A stretch of DNA of 64,000 nt from Kitasatospora sp. MAA19 (GTDB lineage Bacteria > Actinomycetota > Actinomycetes > Streptomycetales > Streptomycetaceae). The DNA lies in assembly GCF_029894125.1 (NCBI RefSeq), contig NZ_JARXYZ010000008.1, positions 1 to 64,000 on the forward strand, written 5' to 3'. Below are positions 9,805 to 17,763 of the stretch, one piece after another. The translations under genes and the position numbers were made by a program. The first letter of the stretch is position 1, and the number at the start of each line of letters is the position of its first letter. The notes beneath the pieces are model-generated. The model worked only from the letters and a program-made list of their open reading frames with translations, had not been told where the DNA came from and searched no databases.

Positions 9805-10877
9805 TGGATCCCGTGGCCGAAACCCAGGTGCGGGTTGTCCCTCCGGGCCAGGTCAAGGGTGTTCTCGTCCGCGAACCTGGCCGGATCGCGGTCCGCCGCG
9901 GCCAGCACCACCAGCACCGGATCGCCCACCGGGATGTCCACCCCGCCGATCGACAGCGGCCGCGTCGCGAAGCGCCACGTCGCCAGCTCCACCGGCCCGT
10001 CGTAGCGCAGGAGTTCCTCGATCCCGGTCTCCAGCAGCGCCGTCTCGCCGCGCGCCACCGACTCCTGCAGCAGCGCCCGCTGCCCCGGGTTGCGCAGCAG
10101 CGCGTAGGTGCCGTTGCCGATCAGGTTCACCGTCGTCTCGAACCCCGCGAACAGCAGGATGAAGGCCATCGCCGCGGCCTCGTTCTCGGTCAGGTGCTCG
10201 CCGTGGTCGCTCGCCCGGATCAGGCCCGAGATCAGGTCCTCCCCCGGATCCGCCCGCTTGCGGTGGATCAGCTCCAGCAGGTACGCCCGCATCCGCTTCA
10301 CCGCTCGCCCCACACCGCCGCGTTGGCCGCCGCCGTGCCGGATCATCATCCCCGCCCAGTCGCGGAAGTCGTCCTGGTCCTCGGCCGGCACTCCCAGCAT
10401 GTCGCAGATCGCGTAGATGGGGAGCGGGAAGGCGAACTCGTGGATCAGGTCCGCCGAACCGCGCTGCGCGAAGCCGTCGATCAGCCGGTCCGTGAGCTGC
10501 TGCACCCGCGGCTCGAACTCCGCCACCCGGCGCGGGGTGAACGCCTTCGACACCAGTCGACGCAGCCGGGTGTGGTCCGGCGGGTCGATGTTCAGCAGAT
10601 GCGTCATCAAGTCCGCCTGGCGTTCCCCCGGAATGCCCACCCGGCCGGTGCGGTGGGCCTGCTCGCTGTGGTGCGCCGGGTTCTTCGACAGCCGGCCGTC
10701 CGCCAGCGCCTGCCGCGCGTCCGCGTAGCGGGTCACCAGCCAGGCCTCCACCCCGCTCGGCAGCGTCGTCCGGTGCACCGGGGCGTGCTCGCGCAGCCAG
10801 GCGTAGGCGGGGTACGGGTCGGCGGCGAACTCCCAGGTGAAGAGCTGCGGGGCGGCGGGGTCGGGCTGCACTGGCAT
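9585..10877 (-). CDS. Cytochrome P450
   Basis: Soluble bacterial class I cytochrome P450 monooxygenase, needing ferredoxin and reductase encoded elsewhere. The 430-residue protein has the I-helix motif AGFETT (oxygen activation), the K-helix ExxR in EELLRYDGPV, and the heme-ligand loop FGHGIHYCIGAPLAR with Cys360. ATG 10877 (MPVQPDPAAPQLFTW) gives the usual short N-terminus; an upstream GTG would add 11 residues. It resembles the CYP105/107-like group common in streptomycetes, but substrate cannot be inferred. No ferredoxin gene is adjacent, so it may be a stand-alone accessory hydroxylase. Confidence 0.93.
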   Translation of the reverse strand: MPVQPDPAAPQLFTWEFAADPYPAYAWLREHAPVHRTTLPSGVEAWLVTRYADARQALADGRLSKNPAHHSEQAHRTGRVGIPGERQADLMTHLLNIDPPDHTRLRRLVSKAFTPRRVAEFEPRVQQLTDRLIDGFAQRGSADLIHEFAFPLPIYAICDMLGVPAEDQDDFRDWAGMMIRHGGGQRGGVGRAVKRMRAYLLELIHRKRADPGEDLISGLIRASDHGEHLTENEAAAMAFILLFAGFETTVNLIGNGTYALLRNPGQRALLQESVARGETALLETGIEELLRYDGPVELATWRFATRPLSIGGVDIPVGDPVLVVLAAADRDPARFADENTLDLARRDNPHLGFGHGIHYCIGAPLARLEGRSALATLLSRLPDLRLAESPENLRWRGGLIMRGLRELPVEFSPESRSPHAPVPPVDAPTR

Positions 10878-10928
10878 GCACCGACCGTATCCGGTGGGTC
10901 GGGGGCGCACCGTCCCCGCCGGACCACG

Positions 10929-11077
10929 GTCGGTCGGGATCGGGTCGGAGTCCGGTCGGGATCCGACTGGGATCCGGTCGGCCCTCGACCCGCCCGACTC
11001 GTCCCGGCCCGACCCGGCTCGTCAACACCCGGCGGACGGCGTGCCAACGCTCCGTGGACAGCTCTTGGACAGCTCTT
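10929..11077. repeat. Short direct repeats in the P450/SDR-like intergenic region
   Basis: Within the 329-base gap 10878-11206, a GGTCGGGATC-like unit recurs from 10929 to about 10985. A perfect 11-base tandem repeat, GGACAGCTCTT, occupies 11056-11066 and 11067-11077. Apart from the promoter noted next, nothing else is recognisable in the gap. Confidence 0.6.
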
Positions 11078-11123
11078 GGCCGGCCGGCGGGCGTGAGCCT
11101 GGTCACCTGAGGGGTAATCCCTG

Positions 11124-11151
11124 TTGCGGAGGGTCAGGACCTGTCTACGAT
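11124..11151 (+). promoter_or_regulatory. Candidate promoter for the SDR-like gene
   Basis: TTGCGG (11124-11129) and TACGAT (11146-11151) are spaced by 16 bases. They lie about 55 bases upstream of the ATG at 11207. Confidence 0.45.
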
Positions 11152-11206
11152 CCTCCGCAGAAATCGTGGGCGCCGGTGCGGTGTCGCCCACAGGGAGGAG
11201 CAGGCC

Positions 11207-11632
11207 ATGCGGGTCAGCGGGGCAGTCGTCGTCATCGCGGTACTCGACGGCGGGTCGGGAGCCGACCTCGCCCGCCGGTTCACCGCCGCCGGCGCCGCCG
11301 GAGTGCTGATCGCCGACCAGCAGGTCGGTGTCGCCGAGGACCTCGCCATCGAACTCGACCGGCCGGGCTGCCCCGTCGTCGGCGTCAGCGGCGACGTCCG
11401 CCGCCCCAGCGACATCGCCGCCCTCGTCGACACCGCCGAGAAGCACCTCGGCCCCATCGACCTGTTCTGCGTCGCCGGCCCCGACGGCGAGCGGATCGTC
11501 TCCCTCGCCGACCTGCCCGACCACCTCGACCTCGAACGCCTCGCCGAACTCCTCGCCCTCGTCGGCGAGGCCATCGGCGAGGTCGTCCCGCCGCAGCGGC
11601 GCCCGGCCGAGCCCACCGCCAAGGCCGCCTGA
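11207..11632 (+). CDS. SDR-like half protein (nucleotide-binding Rossmann fragment)
   Basis: A 141-residue protein resembling the first half of a short-chain dehydrogenase/reductase: a beta strand, a degenerate glycine loop (LDGGSGADLARRF), SGDVRRPSDIAALVDTAEKHLGPIDLFCVAG (normally the NAG region), then a helical tail. It lacks the classical TGxxxGxG spacing, and it ends before the catalytic YxxxK, so dehydrogenase activity is not expected. GGAGG precedes the ATG and a promoter is visible, so it looks expressed rather than dead. It is convergent with the mazG-like gene only 6 bases away. It could be a nucleotide-binding accessory protein; function unknown. Confidence 0.75.
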   Translation: MRVSGAVVVIAVLDGGSGADLARRFTAAGAAGVLIADQQVGVAEDLAIELDRPGCPVVGVSGDVRRPSDIAALVDTAEKHLGPIDLFCVAGPDGERIVSLADLPDHLDLERLAELLALVGEAIGEVVPPQRRPAEPTAKAA

Positions 11633-11638
11633 GGCCCG

Positions 11639-12703
11639 CTACTCGTCGGCCGGCTTGAGCCCCTCGGCCGGCTTGAGCCCCTCGGCCGGCTTGAGCCCCT
11701 CGGCCGCGCGCACTGCGTCCCGGTAGCCGCGCGCGGCCGACCGCAGCGCCGCGTCCACGTCCACCCCGGCGTCGTGCGCCCGCTGCGCCACCGCCAGCAG
11801 CAGCCGGCCCGCCGAGGCCGCCGTCAGCTCCACCGGCAGCTCGTACGGCTCGTCCGGCACGCCCGCGAACCCCGCCCGGCGCACCCGCGACACCAGCTTC
11901 GCCGCGTACGCCAGCGACGGCAGCCCGGCCGGCACGCCGTCCAGCACCGACTCCCGGTCCGCCTTCTCGGCCGCCTTCAGCTGCTCCCAGGTCGCCTCCA
12001 CCTCGGCGGCGCCCGCCGCCTCGACGTCCCCGAACACGTGCGGATGCCGGTACATCAGCTTCTCGACGATGTCACCGGCCACGTCGTCGATCGAGAACGC
12101 CTCCGACGGGTGCTCCTCGGCGATCCGGGAATGGAAGAACACCTGGAGCAGCACATCGCCCAGCTCCTCGCGCAGCGTCTCCCGGTCCCCCTCCTCGATC
12201 GCCTCGACCAGCTCGTAGGCCTCCTCGACCAGGTACTTCACCAGGCTCTCGTGCGTCTGCTCGGCGTCCCACGGGCAGCCGCCCGGCGACCGCAGCCGGT
12301 CCATCACCGACGCCAGGTCCAGCAGGCGCGCCCCCGGCAGGTCGTACGACCCCGGCAGCACCTCGATCTCCGGCACCTCGCCCGCGTGCTCCACCGCCAA
12401 CCGCGCCAGCGCGTCCGTCAGCCCCGGATCCCCGTCCGGGCTCCCCAGCCACACCGTCGGCCCCGCCTCCGCCGGCTGCCCGGTCAGCAACCGCGCCAGC
12501 GCCGGCGCCGACCCGGCCGGCACGACCTCCACCTCCACCCCGGCCTGCCGCACCGCCGCCACCTGCGGATGCCCCGCCTCCCCCACCAGCACCCGCCCGG
12601 CCGACCGCAACGCCTCCCACGCCGGCCACGCCAGCAACCCGGGAGCCACCCGATGGGTGGTCGTCAGCAGAATCAGCTTCGCGCCCGGAACATTCGTCGT
12701 CAC
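11639..12703 (-). CDS. mazG: MazG-type nucleoside triphosphate pyrophosphohydrolase
   Basis: Hydrolyses NTPs or dNTPs to NMP and pyrophosphate; in bacteria it cleans the nucleotide pool and affects ppGpp. The catalytic all-alpha MazG domain (from about residue 150) has RSPGGCPWDAEQTHESL, the metal-binding EExxE in VEEAYELVEAIEE, and EELGDVLLQVFFHSRIAEE. About 100 N-terminal residues (LILLTTTHRVAPGLLAWPAW) resemble a reduced methylase-like domain typical of streptomycete MazG. The tail carries AEGLKP three times from a perfect DNA tandem repeat. The start is uncertain: GTG 12703 fits the family; GTG 12736 would add 11 residues and has no ribosome site. Confidence 0.9.
   Translation of the reverse strand: MTTNVPGAKLILLTTTHRVAPGLLAWPAWEALRSAGRVLVGEAGHPQVAAVRQAGVEVEVVPAGSAPALARLLTGQPAEAGPTVWLGSPDGDPGLTDALARLAVEHAGEVPEIEVLPGSYDLPGARLLDLASVMDRLRSPGGCPWDAEQTHESLVKYLVEEAYELVEAIEEGDRETLREELGDVLLQVFFHSRIAEEHPSEAFSIDDVAGDIVEKLMYRHPHVFGDVEAAGAAEVEATWEQLKAAEKADRESVLDGVPAGLPSLAYAAKLVSRVRRAGFAGVPDEPYELPVELTAASAGRLLLAVAQRAHDAGVDVDAALRSAARGYRDAVRAAEGLKPAEGLKPAEGLKPADE
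11648..11701. repeat. 18-bp tandem repeat, three perfect copies, in the 3' end of mazG
   Basis: The unit GGCCGGCTTGAGCCCCTC occurs at 11648, 11666 and 11684 without a mismatch. It encodes the AEGLKP repeats of the MazG tail. Confidence 0.95.
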
Positions 12704-12971
12704 ACCCCCGAACCTACCCGCCACCGCCACCCCCACCCAGCGGAGGCGGGGACGCAGCGCTCTCGGCGGCCGGCCTCCTCGGGACCGTCTTCACACTCGC
12801 GTCCACGCGCCGACGCTCCCCCAGCCTCCGGCCGACAGGTGCCCCCGCTGCATCGCGTCCCTCCTCCGCCTCGCCATCCCCGCACCCCGACGCCGCCACG
12901 CCCACCGGGTGCCGTACACCTAGATCGTGATAGTCCCGGCGGGCCTGCGCGCGGGGGTGTGCGGGCGGGCT

Positions 12972-14648
12972 CTAGGAGGCGGGTGGCCAGGGGGTGGGGC
13001 GGTGGGGGTGGAGGGTGTCGAGGGACTGGCGGAGGCGGCGGACGGCGGGGTGGTGGGGGCCGTCGCGGCGTTCGCGTTCGAAGAGGAGTTGGAGCAGCCA
13101 CTGCCAGGCGCTCTCGGTGTCGCCGGTGGCGGCGAGGCGCAGACCGATGCGTTCGCGCAGGTCGTAGCCGCGTTCGGGGTCGGTGTCGAGGCCGGCTTCG
13201 AGGCGGGCGGTGTGGGCGGCGAGCAGGGCCTGGTACTCGGCGAGCGCGTCGGGGCCGTGCCCGAGCTGGTCGAGGCAGACGGCGGCGCGGTAGCGGTGGT
13301 CGAGGCCCTGGGGGCCGTGCGGGCCGCCGTCGGCGGTGGCGGCCAGGCGGCGGTACTCGGGGAGGGCCTGGTGGGGGTGGCCCTCGTGGAGGAGGGTGCG
13401 GGCGTAGATGGTGCGGATGGTGCGCACCAGCGGGGCGCCGTCGCCGAGTTCGGCCTCGGCGCGGGGCAGCAGTCGGGCGGCGAGGCCGAGGACCTCGCCG
13501 TGGTGTCCGGCGTCGACGAGGTCGGAGAGCCGGGCGCACTCCGCGCCGAGGTCGGGGGCGGCGGGAGGCGCGGCGGGCGCCGGGGGTGGGGGGACGGCGG
13601 CCATCAGGAAGGGTCGCGGCTCGGAGCGGAGCAGCGGAGTCGCGGCGGGTGCGACGGGTGCGGCGGGTGCGGCGGCCGGCTGCGGCTGGTGCGGGAAGCG
13701 GTACGGGCGCGCCGGGTCGGGCAGGGCCGGGTAGCGGGGCTGCGGGGCGGCTTCGGCGGCGGGCAGCAGGGGGAGCAGCCGCGCGTACACGGCCTGGGCG
13801 TCGGCGGGGCGGTCGGCGGGCTGTTTGGCGAGCAGGTCGAGGACGAGCCGTTCGAGCGGCGGCGGCACCTCGGGGCGCAGGTCGCGCAGCGGTACGGGCG
13901 GTTCGTCGACGTGCCGGCGCAGGACGCCGAGGGCGGTGGGTGCCCGGAACGGCTCCTCGCCGGCGAGCATCTCGTGCAGGAGGCAGCCGAGGGCGTAGAG
14001 GTCGCTGCGCGGGTCGGTGGTGGCGGCGAGGGCCTGTTCGGGGGCCATGTAGGAGGGGCTGCCGATGGGCACGCCGGTGAGGGTGAGGCGGGTGGTCTCG
14101 GTGTCGAGCGCGGTGGCGATGCCGAGGTCGAGCAGGACGGTGCGGCCGTCGTCGCGGACCATGACGTTGCTGGGCTTGAGGTCGCGGTGGACGACCGGGA
14201 CGGCGTGGACGGCGGCCAGCGCGGTGCAGAGCTGGGCGGCGACGGCCACCGCGCGCTCGATCGGGAACGGCGCGTCCTCCGCGATGAGGTCGGCGAGGCT
14301 GACGCCGGGGACGCGCTGCATGACGAGGTAGAGCTCGCCCCCGTCCTCGCCGGCGTCGAAGACGGTGACCAGGCCGGGGTGGTCGAGGGCGGCCGTGACG
14401 CGGCACTCGCGCAGGAACCGGCGGCGCAACTCGTCGCCGTGGCGGCGGCGTTCGCCGGCCGTGCCGGTGCCGAGGCCGCCGGCGGCGGGCCCGGTGCCGC
14501 CGGACAGGAGGCGGTCGGGGCGGAGCAGCTTGACCGCGACGGGACGGTGCAGGCGCTCGTCGTGGCCGGCCCAGACCTGGCCCATGCCGCCGTGGCCGAT
14601 CTTCTCGGTGAGCCGGTAGCGGCCGTCGATCAGTCTGGCGGCGGTCAC
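12972..14648 (-). CDS. Soluble Ser/Thr protein kinase with C-terminal helical repeats
   Basis: Hanks-type eukaryotic-like kinase of 558 residues. The Gly-rich loop GHGGMGQV is at residues 18-25, the ATP lysine is K40 (VAVK), the catalytic loop HRDLKPSN starts at 154, the metal motif is DLG at 174 and APE at 202. An insertion of about 30 residues separates K40 from the helix-C region. After a Pro/Ala linker (about 280-350) the C-terminus is helical and TPR-like. There is no membrane segment and no PASTA domain, unlike PknB, so it is likely cytoplasmic. The GTG start overlaps the upstream membrane protein stop (GTGA), implying a coupled pair. Confidence 0.92.
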   Translation of the reverse strand: MTAARLIDGRYRLTEKIGHGGMGQVWAGHDERLHRPVAVKLLRPDRLLSGGTGPAAGGLGTGTAGERRRHGDELRRRFLRECRVTAALDHPGLVTVFDAGEDGGELYLVMQRVPGVSLADLIAEDAPFPIERAVAVAAQLCTALAAVHAVPVVHRDLKPSNVMVRDDGRTVLLDLGIATALDTETTRLTLTGVPIGSPSYMAPEQALAATTDPRSDLYALGCLLHEMLAGEEPFRAPTALGVLRRHVDEPPVPLRDLRPEVPPPLERLVLDLLAKQPADRPADAQAVYARLLPLLPAAEAAPQPRYPALPDPARPYRFPHQPQPAAAPAAPVAPAATPLLRSEPRPFLMAAVPPPPAPAAPPAAPDLGAECARLSDLVDAGHHGEVLGLAARLLPRAEAELGDGAPLVRTIRTIYARTLLHEGHPHQALPEYRRLAATADGGPHGPQGLDHRYRAAVCLDQLGHGPDALAEYQALLAAHTARLEAGLDTDPERGYDLRERIGLRLAATGDTESAWQWLLQLLFERERRDGPHHPAVRRLRQSLDTLHPHRPTPWPPAS

Positions 14649-15217
14649 GGCCGGTCCTCGCGGGCCTGGCGGCGCAGCAGTTCGCCGAGTTGGCGCAGGT
14701 CGTGCGCGGTCTCGGCGGCGGGGGCGACCGGGGCGACGGGAGCGACCGGAGCGGCGATGGGCGCGGCGGGGGCCACCGGGGTGCCGTACCCGGGCATGGT
14801 GACCGCGTACGGCGAGAGGTACGGCGCGGCGGGCCGGGGCCGGCCGGCCTGCCAGACCGCGCGACTGTCCATCACCAGGTAGTGCACCGGGGCCGCGAAC
14901 CAGAGCACGATCAGCGTGGTCTGGCCGGTGGCGTCGGCCGTCGGGTCCTGCAGGCTGCCGGCGATCCCGGCGGAGACGAACACGGTCAGCAGCAGCGCAC
15001 AGAACACCCCCGCGCCCACGATGTCGTAGGCCCGCCGGCGGCGGACCGCCAGCAGCAGCGAGGGGACCACCCCGAGCAGGCCGACCGACAGCAGCGGGGC
15101 CAGCGCGCAGAGCACCCGACCGGGCACGCCGAACCGGCCCGGTATCGGCTCCGGTCCGGGGCGGTGCGGAGTCCCTCCGGGCGGCGGTCCGAACTGCCCG
15201 GGGTACTGCCCTGACAT
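14645..15217 (-). CDS. Small integral membrane protein coupled to the Ser/Thr kinase
   Basis: A 190-residue protein with a Pro/Gly-rich cytoplasmic start (MSGQYPGQFGPPPGGTP), about three membrane helices (residues about 33-57, 65-88, 97-115), and a Pro/Ala/Val repeat tail ending in a charged helix (HDLRQLGELLRRQARED). It matches no family I can name. Its stop overlaps the kinase GTG start by four bases, so the two are translated together. It may anchor the kinase, be its substrate, or sense the signal; these are inferences from gene order only. Confidence 0.75.
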   Translation of the reverse strand: MSGQYPGQFGPPPGGTPHRPGPEPIPGRFGVPGRVLCALAPLLSVGLLGVVPSLLLAVRRRRAYDIVGAGVFCALLLTVFVSAGIAGSLQDPTADATGQTTLIVLWFAAPVHYLVMDSRAVWQAGRPRPAAPYLSPYAVTMPGYGTPVAPAAPIAAPVAPVAPVAPAAETAHDLRQLGELLRRQAREDRP

Positions 15218-15373
15218 GTGCGCTCCTGAGCTGGTGAGGACCGACGCCGGCCGCGGCGCGGACGGCCCAGCACACCGTACCGCCCTGCCCCGTCGGCCCG
15301 GAGGGCTTCCGTCCGGTCGGCTTGAGGTCGGGTCCGAGGTCAGGTGCGAAGCCGGGTTTGAGCGGGCGTCAGG

Positions 15374-17551
15374 TCAGTCGGCCGGCGGTGTCGGCGCGCC
15401 CGTCGCGAGGGCGTCCGTCGCCGCCTGGGCCAGGGTGTGGGCGAGCGCGGCAGCCTGGCCGAGGGCGGTGTCGAAGGCGGCGAGGCGGGCGAACGCGACG
15501 CCGAGCCGCTGCTGGGCGGGGAGCGGGAGGCGGGGCAGTTCGACGCGGCGGATGTCGAGGCGGGCGGTGGTGGTGGCGTGACTGGCGGCGCGCCGGGTAC
15601 CGGCGGTGGAGCGGAGGTGGCCGGCCAGGAACTCCGGGTCGAGGACGGTCGGATCGGGCCGGAGCAGGTGGAGTTGGCGGCCGAGGGCGGCGCCGAGCAG
15701 CGGGCCTTCGGCGGGGACGACGCGGGCGGTGCCGCCGCCGAGGGCGGGGACGAGGACGTCGCCGGGGCGGGTGCGGACGTCGCCGGCGGGGCCGGTGGCG
15801 GTGCCGAGGACGGCGCTGGGCGGGTTGCCGGCGACGAGGTCCTGGTCGGTCAGGACGGGGGTGCCACCGGGGGTGACGCCGACCGGGCGGGTGGCGGCAC
15901 CGGTGCCGGAGGAGTACACCTCCAGCGCACCGGCGCGGACCAGTTCGCCGACCGAGACGACACCGGCGGGGGCCGCGCCGGCGACGGATCCGGCCCCGGG
16001 CTCCGGCAGCAGTGCGGCGGGGTCGTCGAGGCCGGCCAGGAGCTCGGCCAACCGGCCGCCGAGGTGGGAGAGTTCGGCCGCGCCGCCGACCGGGGCGGCC
16101 GGCGGGACGTGGCGGGCCGGGGAGAGGTCGGTCTCGTCGTCGAGCAGGTCGATGGCGGCCACCGCCCGGTGGACGCCCGGACGGTCGGCGGGCAGCGGCA
16201 GGCCCTCGCGGGCGGCCAGGTCGAAGCCGCGCCAGGCGTCGAGGACGGTCCGCCGCAGTGCGGGCCAGTCGACCTTGTCCCGGCCGCCCTCGGCCGTCGC
16301 CCCGGACGGCCCGGACGCCCCCGCCTGCGACGCCCACGCCGCACCGGCCGCGCCCGCCGCACCGGCGTCGAGCAGCAGGACCTGGCGGAAGTCGTCCCCC
16401 GGCCGGGGCGCGCGGAGCACCCAGAGGTGCAGCGGGACGCCGTACGGCGGGGCGGCGCCGGCGGGCAGCGCGACGACGGCGCGCAGCGCGCCGGAGCGGA
16501 GCAGTTCGGCCCGGATGCGCCGGCCGGCCCGGCGGCTGGCGACGGTGGGGGGCAGCAGCAGGGCGGTGAGGCCGCCGGGGCGGGTGTGGGCGAGGCAGTG
16601 CAGCACCCAGGCGAGCTCGGATTCGCCGCGTGGCGGGACGAGCCCGCCCGGCCAGCGGGTGTCGTACTGCAACTCGTCGTGCCCCCAGTCCCGCTCGTTG
16701 TACGGGGGCTGGCAGAGCACCGCCTCGAAGGTGTCGCCGGGGTAGCCGTCGGCGCGCAGGGCGTCGCCGGTGCGCAGGGCGAGCGGGAGCGGGCCGGGCT
16801 CGCCGGCGGGAGTGTGCAGGGCGAGCCGGAGCTGGGCGAGGGCGCCGATCACCGGGTCGGCGTCCTGCCCGTAGCGGCCGGTGGTGGACGGGTGGGCGAG
16901 CAGGACGGCGCCGAGGCCGACGGCCGGGTCGAGCACGGTGGCGGGGACGCCGGCGACGGCGGCGAGCAGGTCGGCGGCCTCCGGCGGGGTGGGGCTGAGC
17001 TGGCGGGTGTTGGCCTCGGCGTACCGGGTGAGCAGCTGCTCGTACGCGCCGGCCGGACCGGCCTCGGCCGCGAGGGCGGCGAGCAGGCGGGCTAGGTCCA
17101 GTTGGGTACTGCCGAGCAGGCCGGTCAGGCGGAGGGCGCGGGGGCCGTCCGCACCGAAGGTGTGAACAGCGGTGTCGGCGACGGCCCGGGGCAGCGCGGT
17201 GGCGAGGCGGGTGTCCGGCTGGTCGGCGAGTTCGGTCCAGCGGTCGGGGGCGCGGTGCAGCAGCAGGAGGAGGGCGCCGGCCTCGACCAGTGGGGCGGCG
17301 GGGTGGCCGGCCGGGTCGCGGAGGGTGTCGACGAGCTGCCAGACCCGCTCCAGCAGCGGGAGTTCGGCGATCTTGCCCTGGGCGCGCAGCCAGGACTCGA
17401 CCTCGCCGAGGGCGAAGGTCGGGCTGGCGTCGGTGCCGCCGACCGGGAGGGGGAAGTCGGGGTGGCGGCGGCGCCAGTTGCTGACCGCGGCCCGGCCGAC
17501 GCCGGCCAGCCGGGCGATCTCGACGGCGGTCACTTCGGGACGGTCCGGCAC
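15374..17551 (-). CDS. N6-adenine methylase-like protein with HTH and specificity domains; catalytic motif altered
   Basis: A 725-residue fused HsdM/HsdS-like protein. Residues 6-60 form a helix-turn-helix (VTAVEIARLAGVGRAAVSNWRRRHPDFP). Helical and methylase core follow, with SAM motif I DPAVGLG at 208-214 and motif IV CQPPYNERDWG. The C-terminal 230 residues resemble a type I specificity subunit half (RPGDVLVPALGG, LDPEFLAGHLRS, RRVELPRLPLPAQQ). The catalytic motif is normally (N/D/S)PP(Y/F); here residue 281 is Gln (codon CAG), which argues against methyl transfer. No restriction subunit is nearby. The GTG start at 17551 has AAGGAG five bases upstream. It may act as a DNA-binding regulator. 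Confidence 0.85.
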   Translation of the reverse strand: MPDRPEVTAVEIARLAGVGRAAVSNWRRRHPDFPLPVGGTDASPTFALGEVESWLRAQGKIAELPLLERVWQLVDTLRDPAGHPAAPLVEAGALLLLLHRAPDRWTELADQPDTRLATALPRAVADTAVHTFGADGPRALRLTGLLGSTQLDLARLLAALAAEAGPAGAYEQLLTRYAEANTRQLSPTPPEAADLLAAVAGVPATVLDPAVGLGAVLLAHPSTTGRYGQDADPVIGALAQLRLALHTPAGEPGPLPLALRTGDALRADGYPGDTFEAVLCQPPYNERDWGHDELQYDTRWPGGLVPPRGESELAWVLHCLAHTRPGGLTALLLPPTVASRRAGRRIRAELLRSGALRAVVALPAGAAPPYGVPLHLWVLRAPRPGDDFRQVLLLDAGAAGAAGAAWASQAGASGPSGATAEGGRDKVDWPALRRTVLDAWRGFDLAAREGLPLPADRPGVHRAVAAIDLLDDETDLSPARHVPPAAPVGGAAELSHLGGRLAELLAGLDDPAALLPEPGAGSVAGAAPAGVVSVGELVRAGALEVYSSGTGAATRPVGVTPGGTPVLTDQDLVAGNPPSAVLGTATGPAGDVRTRPGDVLVPALGGGTARVVPAEGPLLGAALGRQLHLLRPDPTVLDPEFLAGHLRSTAGTRRAASHATTTARLDIRRVELPRLPLPAQQRLGVAFARLAAFDTALGQAAALAHTLAQAATDALATGAPTPPAD

Positions 17552-17593
17552 GGGGGCTCCTTCGGCGGCGCGGGCGAACCCGGAGGGCGGGAG

Positions 17594-17663
17594 GTGTGAT
17601 CACACAGCATAGCGATGCGCTCGTCCAACGGAGTTCACATGTGAACAGAGAGGTTTCATGAAA
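17594..17663. promoter_or_regulatory. Three palindromes between the methylase-like gene and the lipoprotein gene
   Basis: GTGTGATCACAC (17594-17605), GTTCACATGTGAAC (17633-17646) and TTTCATGAAA (17654-17663) are perfect palindromes spaced through the divergent promoter region. The half-site TGTGA/TCACA recurs. They look like operators for a dimeric regulator, possibly the HTH-bearing methylase-like protein itself. Confidence 0.55.
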
Positions 17664-17668
17664 TCTCA

Positions 17669-17698
17669 TTGACATGGTTCACGGATCAGTGGTGTGAT
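17669..17698 (+). promoter_or_regulatory. Candidate promoter for the DUF4352 lipoprotein
   Basis: Consensus TTGACA (17669-17674) and TGTGAT (17693-17698) with an 18-base spacer, about 65 bases upstream of the lipoprotein ATG. It lies directly beside the palindrome cluster. Confidence 0.55.
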
Positions 17699-17763
17699 CT
17701 CTCCGTCGCCACCGAGCAGGGGGCGACCACCAGGAAGACACCGACGACTCGGGAGCACCCGCC

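Noticed and set aside
12972..17551. A phage growth limitation (Pgl) or BREX-like defence locus (kinase near methylase)
   Set aside because: The kinase is a small Hanks-type protein unlike PglW, the methylase-like protein has an altered catalytic motif, and no phosphatase, ATPase or protease component is present. The genes have separate promoters and about 155 bases between them.
15374..17551. An active type I restriction-modification system
   Set aside because: There is no HsdR-like nuclease in the window, and Gln replaces the catalytic Asn of motif IV.
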